Shown here piece after piece: positions 8,998 through 15,830 of a stretch of DNA of 64,000 nt (positions within the stretch are counted from its first letter, which is position 1; each line of letters starts with the position of its first letter). Source of the DNA: an uncultured Acidimicrobiia bacterium (GTDB lineage Bacteria; Actinomycetota; Acidimicrobiia; Spongiisociales; Spongiisociaceae); the NCBI GenBank assembly GCA_958295745.1, contig OY282370.1:1958548-2022547 (forward strand). Direction: 5' to 3'. The notes beneath the pieces were generated by a model. The model saw only the letters and a program-made list of their open reading frames with translations. It was not told the origin of the DNA and made no database searches. Made by a program: the position numbers and the translations under genes.

Positions 8998-10071
8998 ATG
9001 GCTGAGGTGATGACCGAGACCGAGCCCGAGACGACTTGGTCGTCGGTGAGGTACAACTTCTACTCCGATACACAGACCAAGCCCACTAGGGCGATGCGGG
9101 AGGCGGTCTTGGAGGCGGAGGTGGGCGACGAGCAGCTTTTTGCCGACCCCACCACCCTCCGGCTGGAGCGCAGGGTGGCCGAGCTGCTGGGCAAGGAAGC
9201 GGCGGTCTTCATGCCGTCCGGCACCATGTGCAACGAGATTGCCATCAAGGTGCACACCGATCCGAGCGACGAGGTGATCTGCGAACGGTCGAGCCACATC
9301 GTCGGTTACGAGTCGGGCGGTCCGGCGATGCTCTCGGGGGTCATGCTCTACACGCTGGACGGGGACCGGGGCCGGTTCTCGGCCGAGCAGGTCAGGACGG
9401 CCATCCGCCCGGCGGCCCGATACATGCCCCGCTCGCGCCTGGTCTCCGTTGAGCAGACCGCCAACCTGGCCGGCGGTTCCATCTGGCCGGTCGAGCTCCT
9501 CGACGAAGTGGCGGAGGTTGCTCATCAGGCCGGGCTCTCCACCCATATGGACGGGGCTCGCCTCATGAACGCGGCGGTGGCCGCCGGGGTTCCGGCCGCC
9601 CGGTTCGCCCGCGATATGGACAGCGTCTGGATCGATCTGACCAAGGGCCTGGGGGCGTCGGTGGGGGCGGTGTTGGCGGGCGGCGGGGATTTCATAGAGC
9701 AGGCCTGGCGGTGGAAGCAGCAGTGGGGCGGGGCGATGCGCCAGTCGGGGATACTGGCCGCTATGGGTCTGTACGCCTTGGACCATCATGTGGATCGGCT
9801 GGCCGAGGATCATGTCCGGGCGGCCCGGATCGGGGAGGCCCTGGCAGGGATGCCCGGGGTGGCGGAGGTGGTTCCGGTCGAGACCAACATCGTGGTGTTC
9901 CGGACGGTCGAGGGGTTCCCGGGCGGCCCCGGTCTGGCCGAGGCGGCCGCCGAGCACGGCGCGGCGATCTCGGTTCGGGACGAGCGTTCCTGCCGGATCG
10001 TGACCCACCTCGATGTGGACGACCGCGACGTGGATGTCCTGCTGGAGGTGATGGCCTCCCTCCTCGGCTGA
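8998..10071 (+). CDS. threonine aldolase family PLP enzyme
   Basis: A 357-residue fold-type I PLP enzyme of the beta-eliminating lyase / L-threonine aldolase family, which cleaves threonine or allo-threonine to glycine and acetaldehyde. Visible motifs are the N-terminal SDTQTKPTRAMREA, PSGTMCNEIA, the aspartate in THMDGARLMNA that contacts the PLP pyridine nitrogen, and the Schiff-base lysine in DLTKGLGASVGAVLAG. The exact substrate cannot be fixed. Glycine production would fit the one-carbon theme of the right-hand side of the window, but that is inference. It follows purA by 15 bp. Confidence 0.85.
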   Translation: MAEVMTETEPETTWSSVRYNFYSDTQTKPTRAMREAVLEAEVGDEQLFADPTTLRLERRVAELLGKEAAVFMPSGTMCNEIAIKVHTDPSDEVICERSSHIVGYESGGPAMLSGVMLYTLDGDRGRFSAEQVRTAIRPAARYMPRSRLVSVEQTANLAGGSIWPVELLDEVAEVAHQAGLSTHMDGARLMNAAVAAGVPAARFARDMDSVWIDLTKGLGASVGAVLAGGGDFIEQAWRWKQQWGGAMRQSGILAAMGLYALDHHVDRLAEDHVRAARIGEALAGMPGVAEVVPVETNIVVFRTVEGFPGGPGLAEAAAEHGAAISVRDERSCRIVTHLDVDDRDVDVLLEVMASLLG

Positions 10072-10156
10072 GCAGGGGCCCGGACGGATCGGTGCCTCGG
10101 TGCCGGCGGAGCGCTGTGCTCACCGGTAATGGCGGCAGATCACACCTTTTATGTTT

Positions 10157-10208
10157 AATTTACCCTAGTAATTTAAACATGCTATGTTGAAATTACCCTA
10201 GTAGATTC
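10157..10208. promoter_or_regulatory. AT-rich upstream region with two TACCCTAGTA direct repeats
   Basis: Within a sharply AT-rich stretch before the AAA ATPase gene, TACCCTAGTA occurs at 10161-10170 and again at 10194-10203. The copies are 33 bp apart (about three helical turns) and each is flanked by AATT/ATTT-type sequence. Same-face spacing of direct repeats suggests a binding site for a regulator, possibly the downstream product itself or a lost partner. Confidence 0.45.
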
Positions 10209-10279
10209 AATAAATCATTTTTCTCGAACCTTGAGAGTACAGCTCGACTCCTGTTGAGCGCCGACCTCGGAGAATACCG

Positions 10280-11689
10280 ATGAAGCAAGGAGAGATACAG
10301 CAAAGGCTGGCCGACACCAACCGTTGGTGGAGCGACCCGCGCGGCTGGGTGAGGGACGACCCCGATCTGCGGGAGGCGGCCGAGGCGCGGTTCCACCGCC
10401 CCTACACGGCGGGCGTCCTCGACGATTTGACGAAGGGCAGTCTGTATGTGCTGCGCGGCCCGCGCCGGGTGGGCAAGTCGGTGGAGGTCAAGCGGACCAT
10501 CGAGAAGCTGGTGTCCGAGGGTATAGAACCGCGGCGGATCGTGCATATGTCCGTGGACGGTTGGAACGCCTCCGACCTGGGGCGGTTGGCGGGGGCCGCT
10601 TCCCAAATGACGCCGAGGGACGGGCCTCGCTGGTGGTTCATAGACGAGATCACCGGAATATCCGACGGCTGGGCCGAGCAGATCAAATGGCTCCGGGACA
10701 ATGATGGCCGCTTCCGCACGGATACGGTAGTTCTCACCGGCTCGTCCTCCTCCGGGCTCCGGGAATCGGTAGGAATCCTGGCGGGCCGTCGGGGCCGGGT
10801 TGCCGCCCCTGACCGGGTGTTGCTCCCGATGGGGTTCCGATCCTTCGCCCGCCTGACCACCGGGAGGAAACTGCCGGACGGGGTAGGCCGTCTGCGAATC
10901 GCCGACCTCACTCCGCCGCGCCTGGCGGAGGCGGCCTACGAGATAGCTCCTTGGCTGCATACCCTGGCAGACGCCTGGGAGTCCTACCTGCAGGTCGGGG
11001 GCTTCCCCAGGGCGGTGGCCGGTTACCTCGCCTCTCTGGTGGTGGACCCGGCGCTGGAGGCGGAGCTGCTCAGGGTCATCAGCGGTGACGCTTTCCGCTT
11101 GGCCCGTATCACCGATCTCCAGACCAGCGCACTGCTGAGGCGGCTGACGGACGGGTTGTGCTCCCCGTTCAACGTGGCCCGCCTGGCCAGGGAACTCGAC
11201 GTTTCCCAACCCACCGCACAGCGTCGGATCGACGACCTCAGGGAGGCTTTCGTGGTGTGGCCTGCGCCCCGCGAGAGTGATGGGTTCCCCAACCTGAGGC
11301 CGCAGCAGAAGCTCTACTTCACCGATCCGATCTACACCCGGCTGGTTCCCGGCGCCAGGCTCGACCTGACCGTTCTGTCCGAGCAACAGCTGGGGATGGT
11401 GCTGCTACGCAACCTCGAACAAGATCACCCCGGCAGCTACGTCCAGTTCGATCGGGTTCTCCACTACCGGTCGAAGAGCGGCGCCGAGATCGACTTCGTA
11501 GGCAGGGGCTTCGGGGGCGCCGCCATTGAGTCCAAGTACGTCGACGGTGGCTGGAGGCGGGGGGCGGCCAAGACGATCAGAGCCACCAAGCGGCGTGGTG
11601 TCGTCGCCACCCGCACCGAGATCGACCTCGAAGACCCCGAGGTATGCGCAGTACCCACTGCAGTGCTCGCCTGGCTGCTGGACGACTGA
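10280..11689 (+). CDS. AAA ATPase with DUF4143 C-terminal domain
   Basis: A 469-residue protein. Walker A is RGPRRVGKSVEVKRTI near residue 61, Walker B is WWFIDEITG, and the sensor-like strand is VVLTGSSSSGLRES. A winged-helix-like segment with LARELDVSQPTAQRRIDDL follows near residues 295-315. The C-terminal nuclease-like DUF4143 region reads HYRSKSGAEIDFVGRG, then AAIESKYVDG, resembling the E/D-x-D...E-x-K layout of the restriction-endonuclease fold. Such ATPases are common in accessory regions and often move horizontally; their function is largely unproven. The start ATG follows GGAG at 10271. It is flanked by repeated sequences on both sides. Confidence 0.8.
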   Translation: MKQGEIQQRLADTNRWWSDPRGWVRDDPDLREAAEARFHRPYTAGVLDDLTKGSLYVLRGPRRVGKSVEVKRTIEKLVSEGIEPRRIVHMSVDGWNASDLGRLAGAASQMTPRDGPRWWFIDEITGISDGWAEQIKWLRDNDGRFRTDTVVLTGSSSSGLRESVGILAGRRGRVAAPDRVLLPMGFRSFARLTTGRKLPDGVGRLRIADLTPPRLAEAAYEIAPWLHTLADAWESYLQVGGFPRAVAGYLASLVVDPALEAELLRVISGDAFRLARITDLQTSALLRRLTDGLCSPFNVARLARELDVSQPTAQRRIDDLREAFVVWPAPRESDGFPNLRPQQKLYFTDPIYTRLVPGARLDLTVLSEQQLGMVLLRNLEQDHPGSYVQFDRVLHYRSKSGAEIDFVGRGFGGAAIESKYVDGGWRRGAAKTIRATKRRGVVATRTEIDLEDPEVCAVPTAVLAWLLDD

Positions 11690-12033
11690 CCAGTTTCACC
11701 GTCCTCGGTCGGCAGGGCGCATGGAGAAATCGGGGACGGGCCTACTGCCGAACCCATCGCCTCCCCGATTGAGCAAGATTACATTTGAATGGTTGAATCC
11801 CTTACAAATATACGGTTTGATCCCTTACATTTCTACGGTTTGGACAACCAGTGGTGGTGTGATGACGATCATCAAAACCGACTCCGGTCCTGGATGGCCG
11901 CAGAGTGAAGCTAGGCGGCAAGGGTCCCATAGATGCCGCCGCGGCCGCCTTCAGGCATCCGAACGTTGAGGTCAGGCGAAGACCACACATGCGGCTGGAT
12001 TCGCATGGCGACGCCGTTGTTTCTCCTGTAAAA
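11690..12033. other. intergenic region without a convincing gene
   Basis: About 350 bp between the AAA ATPase gene and the DUF4190 duplication. It holds the 23-bp tandem repeat at 11776-11843 but no open frame with both a ribosome-binding site and recognisable protein features. Base composition is mixed, with an AT-rich centre. It may be a scar of an element accompanying the ATPase gene. Confidence 0.5.
11776..11843. repeat. iteron-like 23-bp tandem repeats
   Basis: Two adjacent 23-bp units, 11798-11820 and 11821-11843, both read TCCCTTACA followed by a short variable part and TACGGTTTG. They differ at about four positions. A third, degenerate unit (TTACATTT...GGTTGA) precedes them. Directly repeated units of this length resemble iterons or operator arrays; no replication gene is nearby. 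Confidence 0.5.
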
Positions 12034-12084
12034 GGAAACTACAAGCTTCCTTTTTCGGCTCAGCCGGGGTCGGGCCGGTTGATG

Positions 12085-12360
12085 TCAGAAGTAGGCTATC
12101 ACCCCGGCGAGGAACAAGATCAGCAACACTAGGCCGCCCAGGGTGATGGCCAGCCCGGCGATTGCCAATCCTCTGCCGGGGCTGCCTGGGGCCTTGGCGC
12201 GGTTGTAGCCGATGGCGGAGAACACGAGGCCGAGCACCCACAGGATGAGGTTGACAACGACCACCCAGAAGAGGGCCAGCGCCAGCACAGCCAGAACGAA
12301 TCCGGCTGTGGCGATGCCGTTCCTCCCGCTTGGTGTAGTTGTTGTTGGTTCGCTGGTCAT
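12085..12360 (-). CDS. DUF4190-like small membrane protein, copy 1
   Basis: A 91-residue protein with a Thr-rich hydrophilic N-terminus and two predicted membrane helices: ATAGFVLAVLALALFWVVVV and, after the loop YNRAKAPGSPGRGLAIAGLA, a second helix through GGLVLLILFLAGV. The arrangement GLAIAGLAITLGG is typical of DUF4190 proteins, whose function is unknown. The ATG is preceded by AAAGGAG with good spacing. It is about 90 percent identical to the copy 455 bp upstream, with differences concentrated at the loop after helix 1 and the C-terminus. Confidence 0.8.
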   Translation of the reverse strand: MTSEPTTTTPSGRNGIATAGFVLAVLALALFWVVVVNLILWVLGLVFSAIGYNRAKAPGSPGRGLAIAGLAITLGGLVLLILFLAGVIAYF

Positions 12361-12539
12361 CGAGGTCTCCTTTCAGGACTCGCTCCGCTGATGCGCCAAG
12401 CCTGCGCTCTACGCGGTCGGCATGGGGCGCCGACGGATGGAGCTATAATACAAGCATTCCGACGACGCCTAGGTCGTTGCTCCTGCCGGAAACTACAAGC
12501 TCCCTTTTTCGGCTCAGCCCGGGGTCTGGCCGGTTGATG

Positions 12540-12815
12540 TCAGCTGAAGGCTATCGCTCCGGCGATGAACAGGATTATCAACACCAGGCCGCCCAGGGTG
12601 ATGGCTAGCCCGGCGATTGCCAATCCTCTGCCGGGGCTGCCTGGGGCCTTGGCGCGGTTGTAGCCGATGGCGGAGAACACGAGGCCGAGCACCCACAAGA
12701 CGAAGTCGACAACGGGCACCCAGAAGAGGGCCAGCGCCAGCACTGCCAGAACGAATCCGGCTGTGGCGATGCCGTTTGTCTCGCTTGGTGTGGTCGTTGT
12801 TGGTTCGCTGGTCAT
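12540..12815 (-). CDS. DUF4190-like small membrane protein, copy 2
   Basis: A 91-residue paralogue of the neighbouring gene. It has the same start context (AAAGGAG then ATG), two predicted membrane helices, and the conserved loop with AKAPGSPGRGLAIAGLA. It differs mainly in FWVPVVDFVLW where copy 1 has FWVVVVNLILW. Both copies are leftward and each has its own upstream region, so they may be independently expressed. Function unknown. Confidence 0.8.
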   Translation of the reverse strand: MTSEPTTTTPSETNGIATAGFVLAVLALALFWVPVVDFVLWVLGLVFSAIGYNRAKAPGSPGRGLAIAGLAITLGGLVLIILFIAGAIAFS

Positions 12816-12965
12816 CGAGGTCTCCTTTCAGGACTCGCTCCGCTGATGCGCCGAGCCTGCACCCTGCGCGGTCGGCATGGGTGCACCGACGGATGAGGCT
12901 ATAATACAAGCATTCCGATCAGGATATCCGGTTCTCGCGGGAACGGGGTATCCTGGCGGCGGTAC

Positions 12966-13043
12966 GGGGGCGTGGTGAAGCCTGGAGTTCACGCCGGCCT
13001 GTCAAGCCGGAGGTCGCGGGTTCAAATCCCGTCGTCCCCGCCA
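12966..13043 (+). tRNA. tRNA-Asp(GTC)
   Basis: A full cloverleaf. The acceptor stem GGGGGCG pairs with CGTCCCC, allowing one G-U pair. The anticodon stem CCGGC/GCCGG encloses the loop CTGTCAA with anticodon GTC. The T-loop is TTCAAAT, the discriminator is G, and CCA is encoded. Confidence 0.95.
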
Positions 13044-13044
13044 T

Positions 13045-13072
13045 GAGGACCGACCCGGCCGGGTCGGTCCTC
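13045..13072. other. 28-bp perfect palindrome between two tRNA genes
   Basis: GAGGACCGACCCGG is followed immediately by its exact reverse complement with no loop. It starts two bases after the tRNA-Asp CCA and ends eight bases before tRNA-Phe. There is no T-run, so it is not a classical terminator. It may form a processing hairpin in a dicistronic tRNA transcript. Confidence 0.7.
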
Positions 13073-13080
13073 CCAGGAAC

Positions 13081-13153
13081 GGCCAGGTAGCTCAGTCGGT
13101 AGAGCGCTGCTCTGAAAAAGCAGAGGTCCCCGGATCGACGCCGGGCCTGGCCA
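13081..13153 (+). tRNA. tRNA-Phe(GAA) with atypical T-loop
   Basis: The acceptor stem GGCCAGG/CCTGGCC, anticodon stem CTGCT/AGCAG, anticodon loop CTGAAAA (GAA) and discriminator A are all canonical. CCA is not encoded. The T-arm CCCGG-ATCGACG-CCGGG carries A instead of T at position 54. Confidence 0.92.
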
Positions 13154-13167
13154 CTACCCCCCGGTGA

Positions 13168-14448
13168 TTATTCGATGCGTTCGATGTCGGCGCCCAGGGC
13201 GTTCAGCCGGCGGTCGATGGCCTCGTATCCCCGCTCGATCTGCTCCGCGTTGTTGATCAGGCTTTCCCCCTCGGCGACCAGGGCGGCGATGAGCAGCGAC
13301 ATGCCGGCCCGGATGTCGGGGCTGGACATGGTGCTCGGCCGGAGCCTGGTGGGGCCGAGGACGACGGCCCGGTGGGGGTCGCAGAGGACGATCTGGGCGC
13401 CCATGCTGATGAGGTTGTCGACGAAGAACATCCTCGACTCGAACATCTTCTCGTGGATCAGGATCGAACCGTGGGCCTGGGTGGCGGCGACCAAGGCGAT
13501 GCTGGTCAGGTCGGCGGGGAAGGACGGCCACGGCCCGTCTTCGATCTTGGGGATGGCGCCCCCCAGGTCGGGCGATATGACCAGGGGCCCGTTGAACATC
13601 ATTCGTGCGCAGCTGTCGGGGAACGGATCGTATTTGATCCCCAGACGTTCCCAGGCCAGGTCGATCGGTTTGTTCATCTCCGGCCGGTACCCGCCGATCG
13701 TGATCGGGGATCTGGTCACCGCCGCCAACGCCATCAGGCTTCCCACCTCGATGTGATCCGGGCCGATGGTGTAGGAGCATCCGTGCAGGGAGTCCACCCC
13801 CTGGATTTGGAGGATGTTGCTGCCGACCCCGCTGATTTGGGCGCCCATTGCGTTCAAGAACATGCAGAGGTCCTGAACGTGGGGTTCGCAGGCGGCGTTC
13901 TCGACCACGGTGTTCCCCTCGGCCAGCACCGCTGCCATGATCAGGTTCTCGGTGGCGGTTACCGACGGCTCCTCCAGGAACACGACGGACCCTTTGAGGG
14001 TTCCGGCCCGGAATCGGTGGTTGCCCACGAAACTGTAGACGGCGCCCAAGGCTTCGAGGCCGCGCACGTGGTCGTCGATGCGGCGCCGTCCGATCACGTC
14101 TCCACCGGGGGGAGGAAGGGCCACCTCGCCGAAACGGGCCACCCCGGGGCCGGCCAGAAGGATGGAGGCCCTGATCTGCTTGGCCCGCTCGACGGCTATG
14201 GCCGAGGTGGTGACCCCGTTGCATCGGATACTGATGGTTCCCGGCCCGGTGCTCTCGATGGAGGCGCCCATGTCCCCCAGGATTCCGAGCAGGGTGAGCA
14301 CGTCGCCGATCTGCGGGACGTTGTGGAGTGTGACCGTTTCCTCGGTCAGCAGACATGCGGCGATGATGGGGAGAGCGGCGTTCTTGTTGCCGGACGGCTC
14401 AAAGTGGCCGTTCAGTCGGGTAGGCCCCCGGACCAGGAAACTCGTCAT
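13168..14448 (-). CDS. murA: UDP-N-acetylglucosamine 1-carboxyvinyltransferase with Asp117
   Basis: First committed step of peptidoglycan synthesis: transfer of enolpyruvate from PEP to UDP-GlcNAc. The 426-residue protein is full length. Active-site Lys22-Asn23 are in SGNKNAALP, the catalytic Asp is in FPADLTSIAL, and the Arg is in DIRAGMSLLIAALVAEGE. The flexible loop that normally has GGCAIG reads LPPPGGDVIGRRRIDDH, so the fosfomycin-alkylated Cys is Asp117. This matches mycobacterial and chlamydial enzymes. It lies 14 bp past the tRNA-Phe gene in convergent orientation. Confidence 0.95.
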   Translation of the reverse strand: MTSFLVRGPTRLNGHFEPSGNKNAALPIIAACLLTEETVTLHNVPQIGDVLTLLGILGDMGASIESTGPGTISIRCNGVTTSAIAVERAKQIRASILLAGPGVARFGEVALPPPGGDVIGRRRIDDHVRGLEALGAVYSFVGNHRFRAGTLKGSVVFLEEPSVTATENLIMAAVLAEGNTVVENAACEPHVQDLCMFLNAMGAQISGVGSNILQIQGVDSLHGCSYTIGPDHIEVGSLMALAAVTRSPITIGGYRPEMNKPIDLAWERLGIKYDPFPDSCARMMFNGPLVISPDLGGAIPKIEDGPWPSFPADLTSIALVAATQAHGSILIHEKMFESRMFFVDNLISMGAQIVLCDPHRAVVLGPTRLRPSTMSSPDIRAGMSLLIAALVAEGESLINNAEQIERGYEAIDRRLNALGADIERIE

Positions 14449-14531
14449 GGCAACCCTACGGTAGTAGATTCCTGTGGAAAACTGGTTATTTCCCCAGAGG
14501 CCGGACGAAGCGTCGGATCAGGGTGTCAACC

Positions 14532-15044
14532 TCATGTGTGGATCTTGATGTCCGAACAGCTATGACCGCAGAGAAACAGGCATTGATAGATCCTCGTATA
14601 GATCTGCTCGGCGAGCAGGTCTGCCTCAATGTAGACGCCAGTGGACATCAGCTGCTTCGGGCGTCTGAGATCGTCGGGGTCGTATGATGCGTATCGCTGA
14701 CCTCCCTGCGGGCCCAGAGGGTCCAGCAGACGGTCTAGGAATGCTGTCCCGTGCCGCTTGTAGAGGGCTTCCGCTACCCCCATGAGTATTTCTATCCAGG
14801 ATCTTACATAGTGAGGTTTACCCCAGAGCCGGTAGCCGGTGGGCTTTTCCCACGGATGGGCAGGGAGTGGGTACGGTTTTGAGGGTTGATCTCGTGAACC
14901 GCGTAGTACCTCCACGACCTGCTCCTGGTCTGGTCGTATGTCAACCAAATCATATATCCGCTGCCTGACCAGATCCACAAGTTCGTCATCGGGCTCGGCC
15001 TGCATGAATTGCCAGACTTTTTCGATAGTTTGTTGCAATGGCAC
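14532..15044 (-). CDS. third gene of nuclease/HEPN operon: nuclease-less paralogue with shared C-terminal domain
   Basis: A 170-residue protein starting at GTG (15044) with AAAGGAG upstream. Residues 1-8 (MPLQQTIE) match the start of the first gene's product (MPLRETLE). Residues about 9-55 (KVWQFMQAEPDDELVDLVRQ, then IRPDQEQV) match that protein's residues 176-222. Residues 66-170 are the shared C-terminal domain (KPTGYRLWG, ALYKRHG, RRPKQL, GHSCSDIKI). It therefore looks like the first protein with its nuclease domain deleted. It could be a regulatory or structural partner. It follows gene two by 36 bp. Function unknown; lower GC than the flanks. Confidence 0.75.
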   Translation of the reverse strand: MPLQQTIEKVWQFMQAEPDDELVDLVRQRIYDLVDIRPDQEQVVEVLRGSRDQPSKPYPLPAHPWEKPTGYRLWGKPHYVRSWIEILMGVAEALYKRHGTAFLDRLLDPLGPQGGQRYASYDPDDLRRPKQLMSTGVYIEADLLAEQIYTRIYQCLFLCGHSCSDIKIHT

Positions 15045-15080
15045 GGGACAGGTCTCCTTTCTTGATTCCGTTCGGAAGTG

Positions 15081-15821
15081 TTAGTCGTACAGAATTTCGA
15101 GGTCCGAGGGTGGATGACCGAAGATGCTCAGCACCCTATAGGCTCTCTTGATTATCTCATCAATGGGAAGGTTTCTATTCATATAGAGGTCCGTAGACCC
15201 TACTTGCCTTGGACGAGAGAAGTCAGTGCGATTGTACGATACGTGTGGGTAGCGGTAAACTAAATTCTTTCCGTATTTCTTGTAGAGTGCTTCTAACACC
15301 CGTTCCAGCACTTCTATCCCGGACCTGACTGCGCGTTGTTCTTCCCAGAGCCGAATTCCGGTAGGCCTTCGAGTTAGTGGCGGATCAGGGTTCACAATAC
15401 CGGGTTTTTGGCCCGCTTTTCGCAGGCCTAGCTTGAGGTCTCGCACTTTCTCTGCCTCTTTGGTAGCTCGGAAAGCATTAAGTAGCATCTCGCAGTGGTC
15501 AAGAATACGGAAGGTTTCTTCGTAGCTGAATCTCTTGTTGTGCGCCCATTCGTTGCGGGCTTCCCACAGTAGGTGCAAATAGCTACGGGTTCTCCGGGAG
15601 TGGGTATTGCGGAACAGGTTCCAGGTGGCGTCCATCCCTTTGAGCAGAAAGATCAGATCATCGGGGCTGGCGACGTCTTTCCAATAATTAATCTGATGGC
15701 TTACCTTCTTGATCCAAGCCTTCCCGAAATGGGCTCGCCATGTTCTCTCCAATTCGGGAAGAATAGTGTCGCGTACCAGAGTCAGCACCTTGCCAACCTG
15801 TTCGTGATTAGTCGTGGCCAT
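15081..15821 (-). CDS. Swt1-type HEPN protein with shared C-terminal domain
   Basis: A 246-residue protein. Residues about 15-118 are helical and resemble the Swt1-type HEPN domain. The HEPN ribonuclease motif R-x4-H appears as R89-NEWA-H94, after DATWNLFRNTHSRRTRSYLH. HEPN domains with this motif are usually RNases in toxin and defence systems (established knowledge). Residues 151-246 form the C-terminal domain also found in both neighbours (RRPTGIRLW, ALYKKYG, SRPRQV, GHPPSDLEIL). The ATG at 15821 follows AAGGATAGGT, 9 bp after the first gene's stop, so it is co-translated. No helicase or methylase is present. Confidence 0.75.
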   Translation of the reverse strand: MATTNHEQVGKVLTLVRDTILPELERTWRAHFGKAWIKKVSHQINYWKDVASPDDLIFLLKGMDATWNLFRNTHSRRTRSYLHLLWEARNEWAHNKRFSYEETFRILDHCEMLLNAFRATKEAEKVRDLKLGLRKAGQKPGIVNPDPPLTRRPTGIRLWEEQRAVRSGIEVLERVLEALYKKYGKNLVYRYPHVSYNRTDFSRPRQVGSTDLYMNRNLPIDEIIKRAYRVLSIFGHPPSDLEILYD

Positions 15822-15830
15822 ACCTATCCT

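Larger units (their letters stand above)
12034..12919 (-). repeat. tandem duplication of a ~455-bp unit
   Basis: Two near-identical units (about 12034-12466 and 12488-12919, period about 455 bp) each contain a DUF4190 gene, its ribosome-binding site, the upstream region and a shared downstream stretch. Leftward -10-like TATTAT sequences sit about 85 bp upstream of each start. Differences are scattered point changes, so the duplication is recent but not fresh. Confidence 0.85.

Noticed and set aside
12446-12540. Riboswitch or transposon in the DUF4190 duplication
   Set aside because: The repeated DNA is fully explained by a gene-plus-upstream tandem duplication, with no inverted ends, target duplication or transposase.
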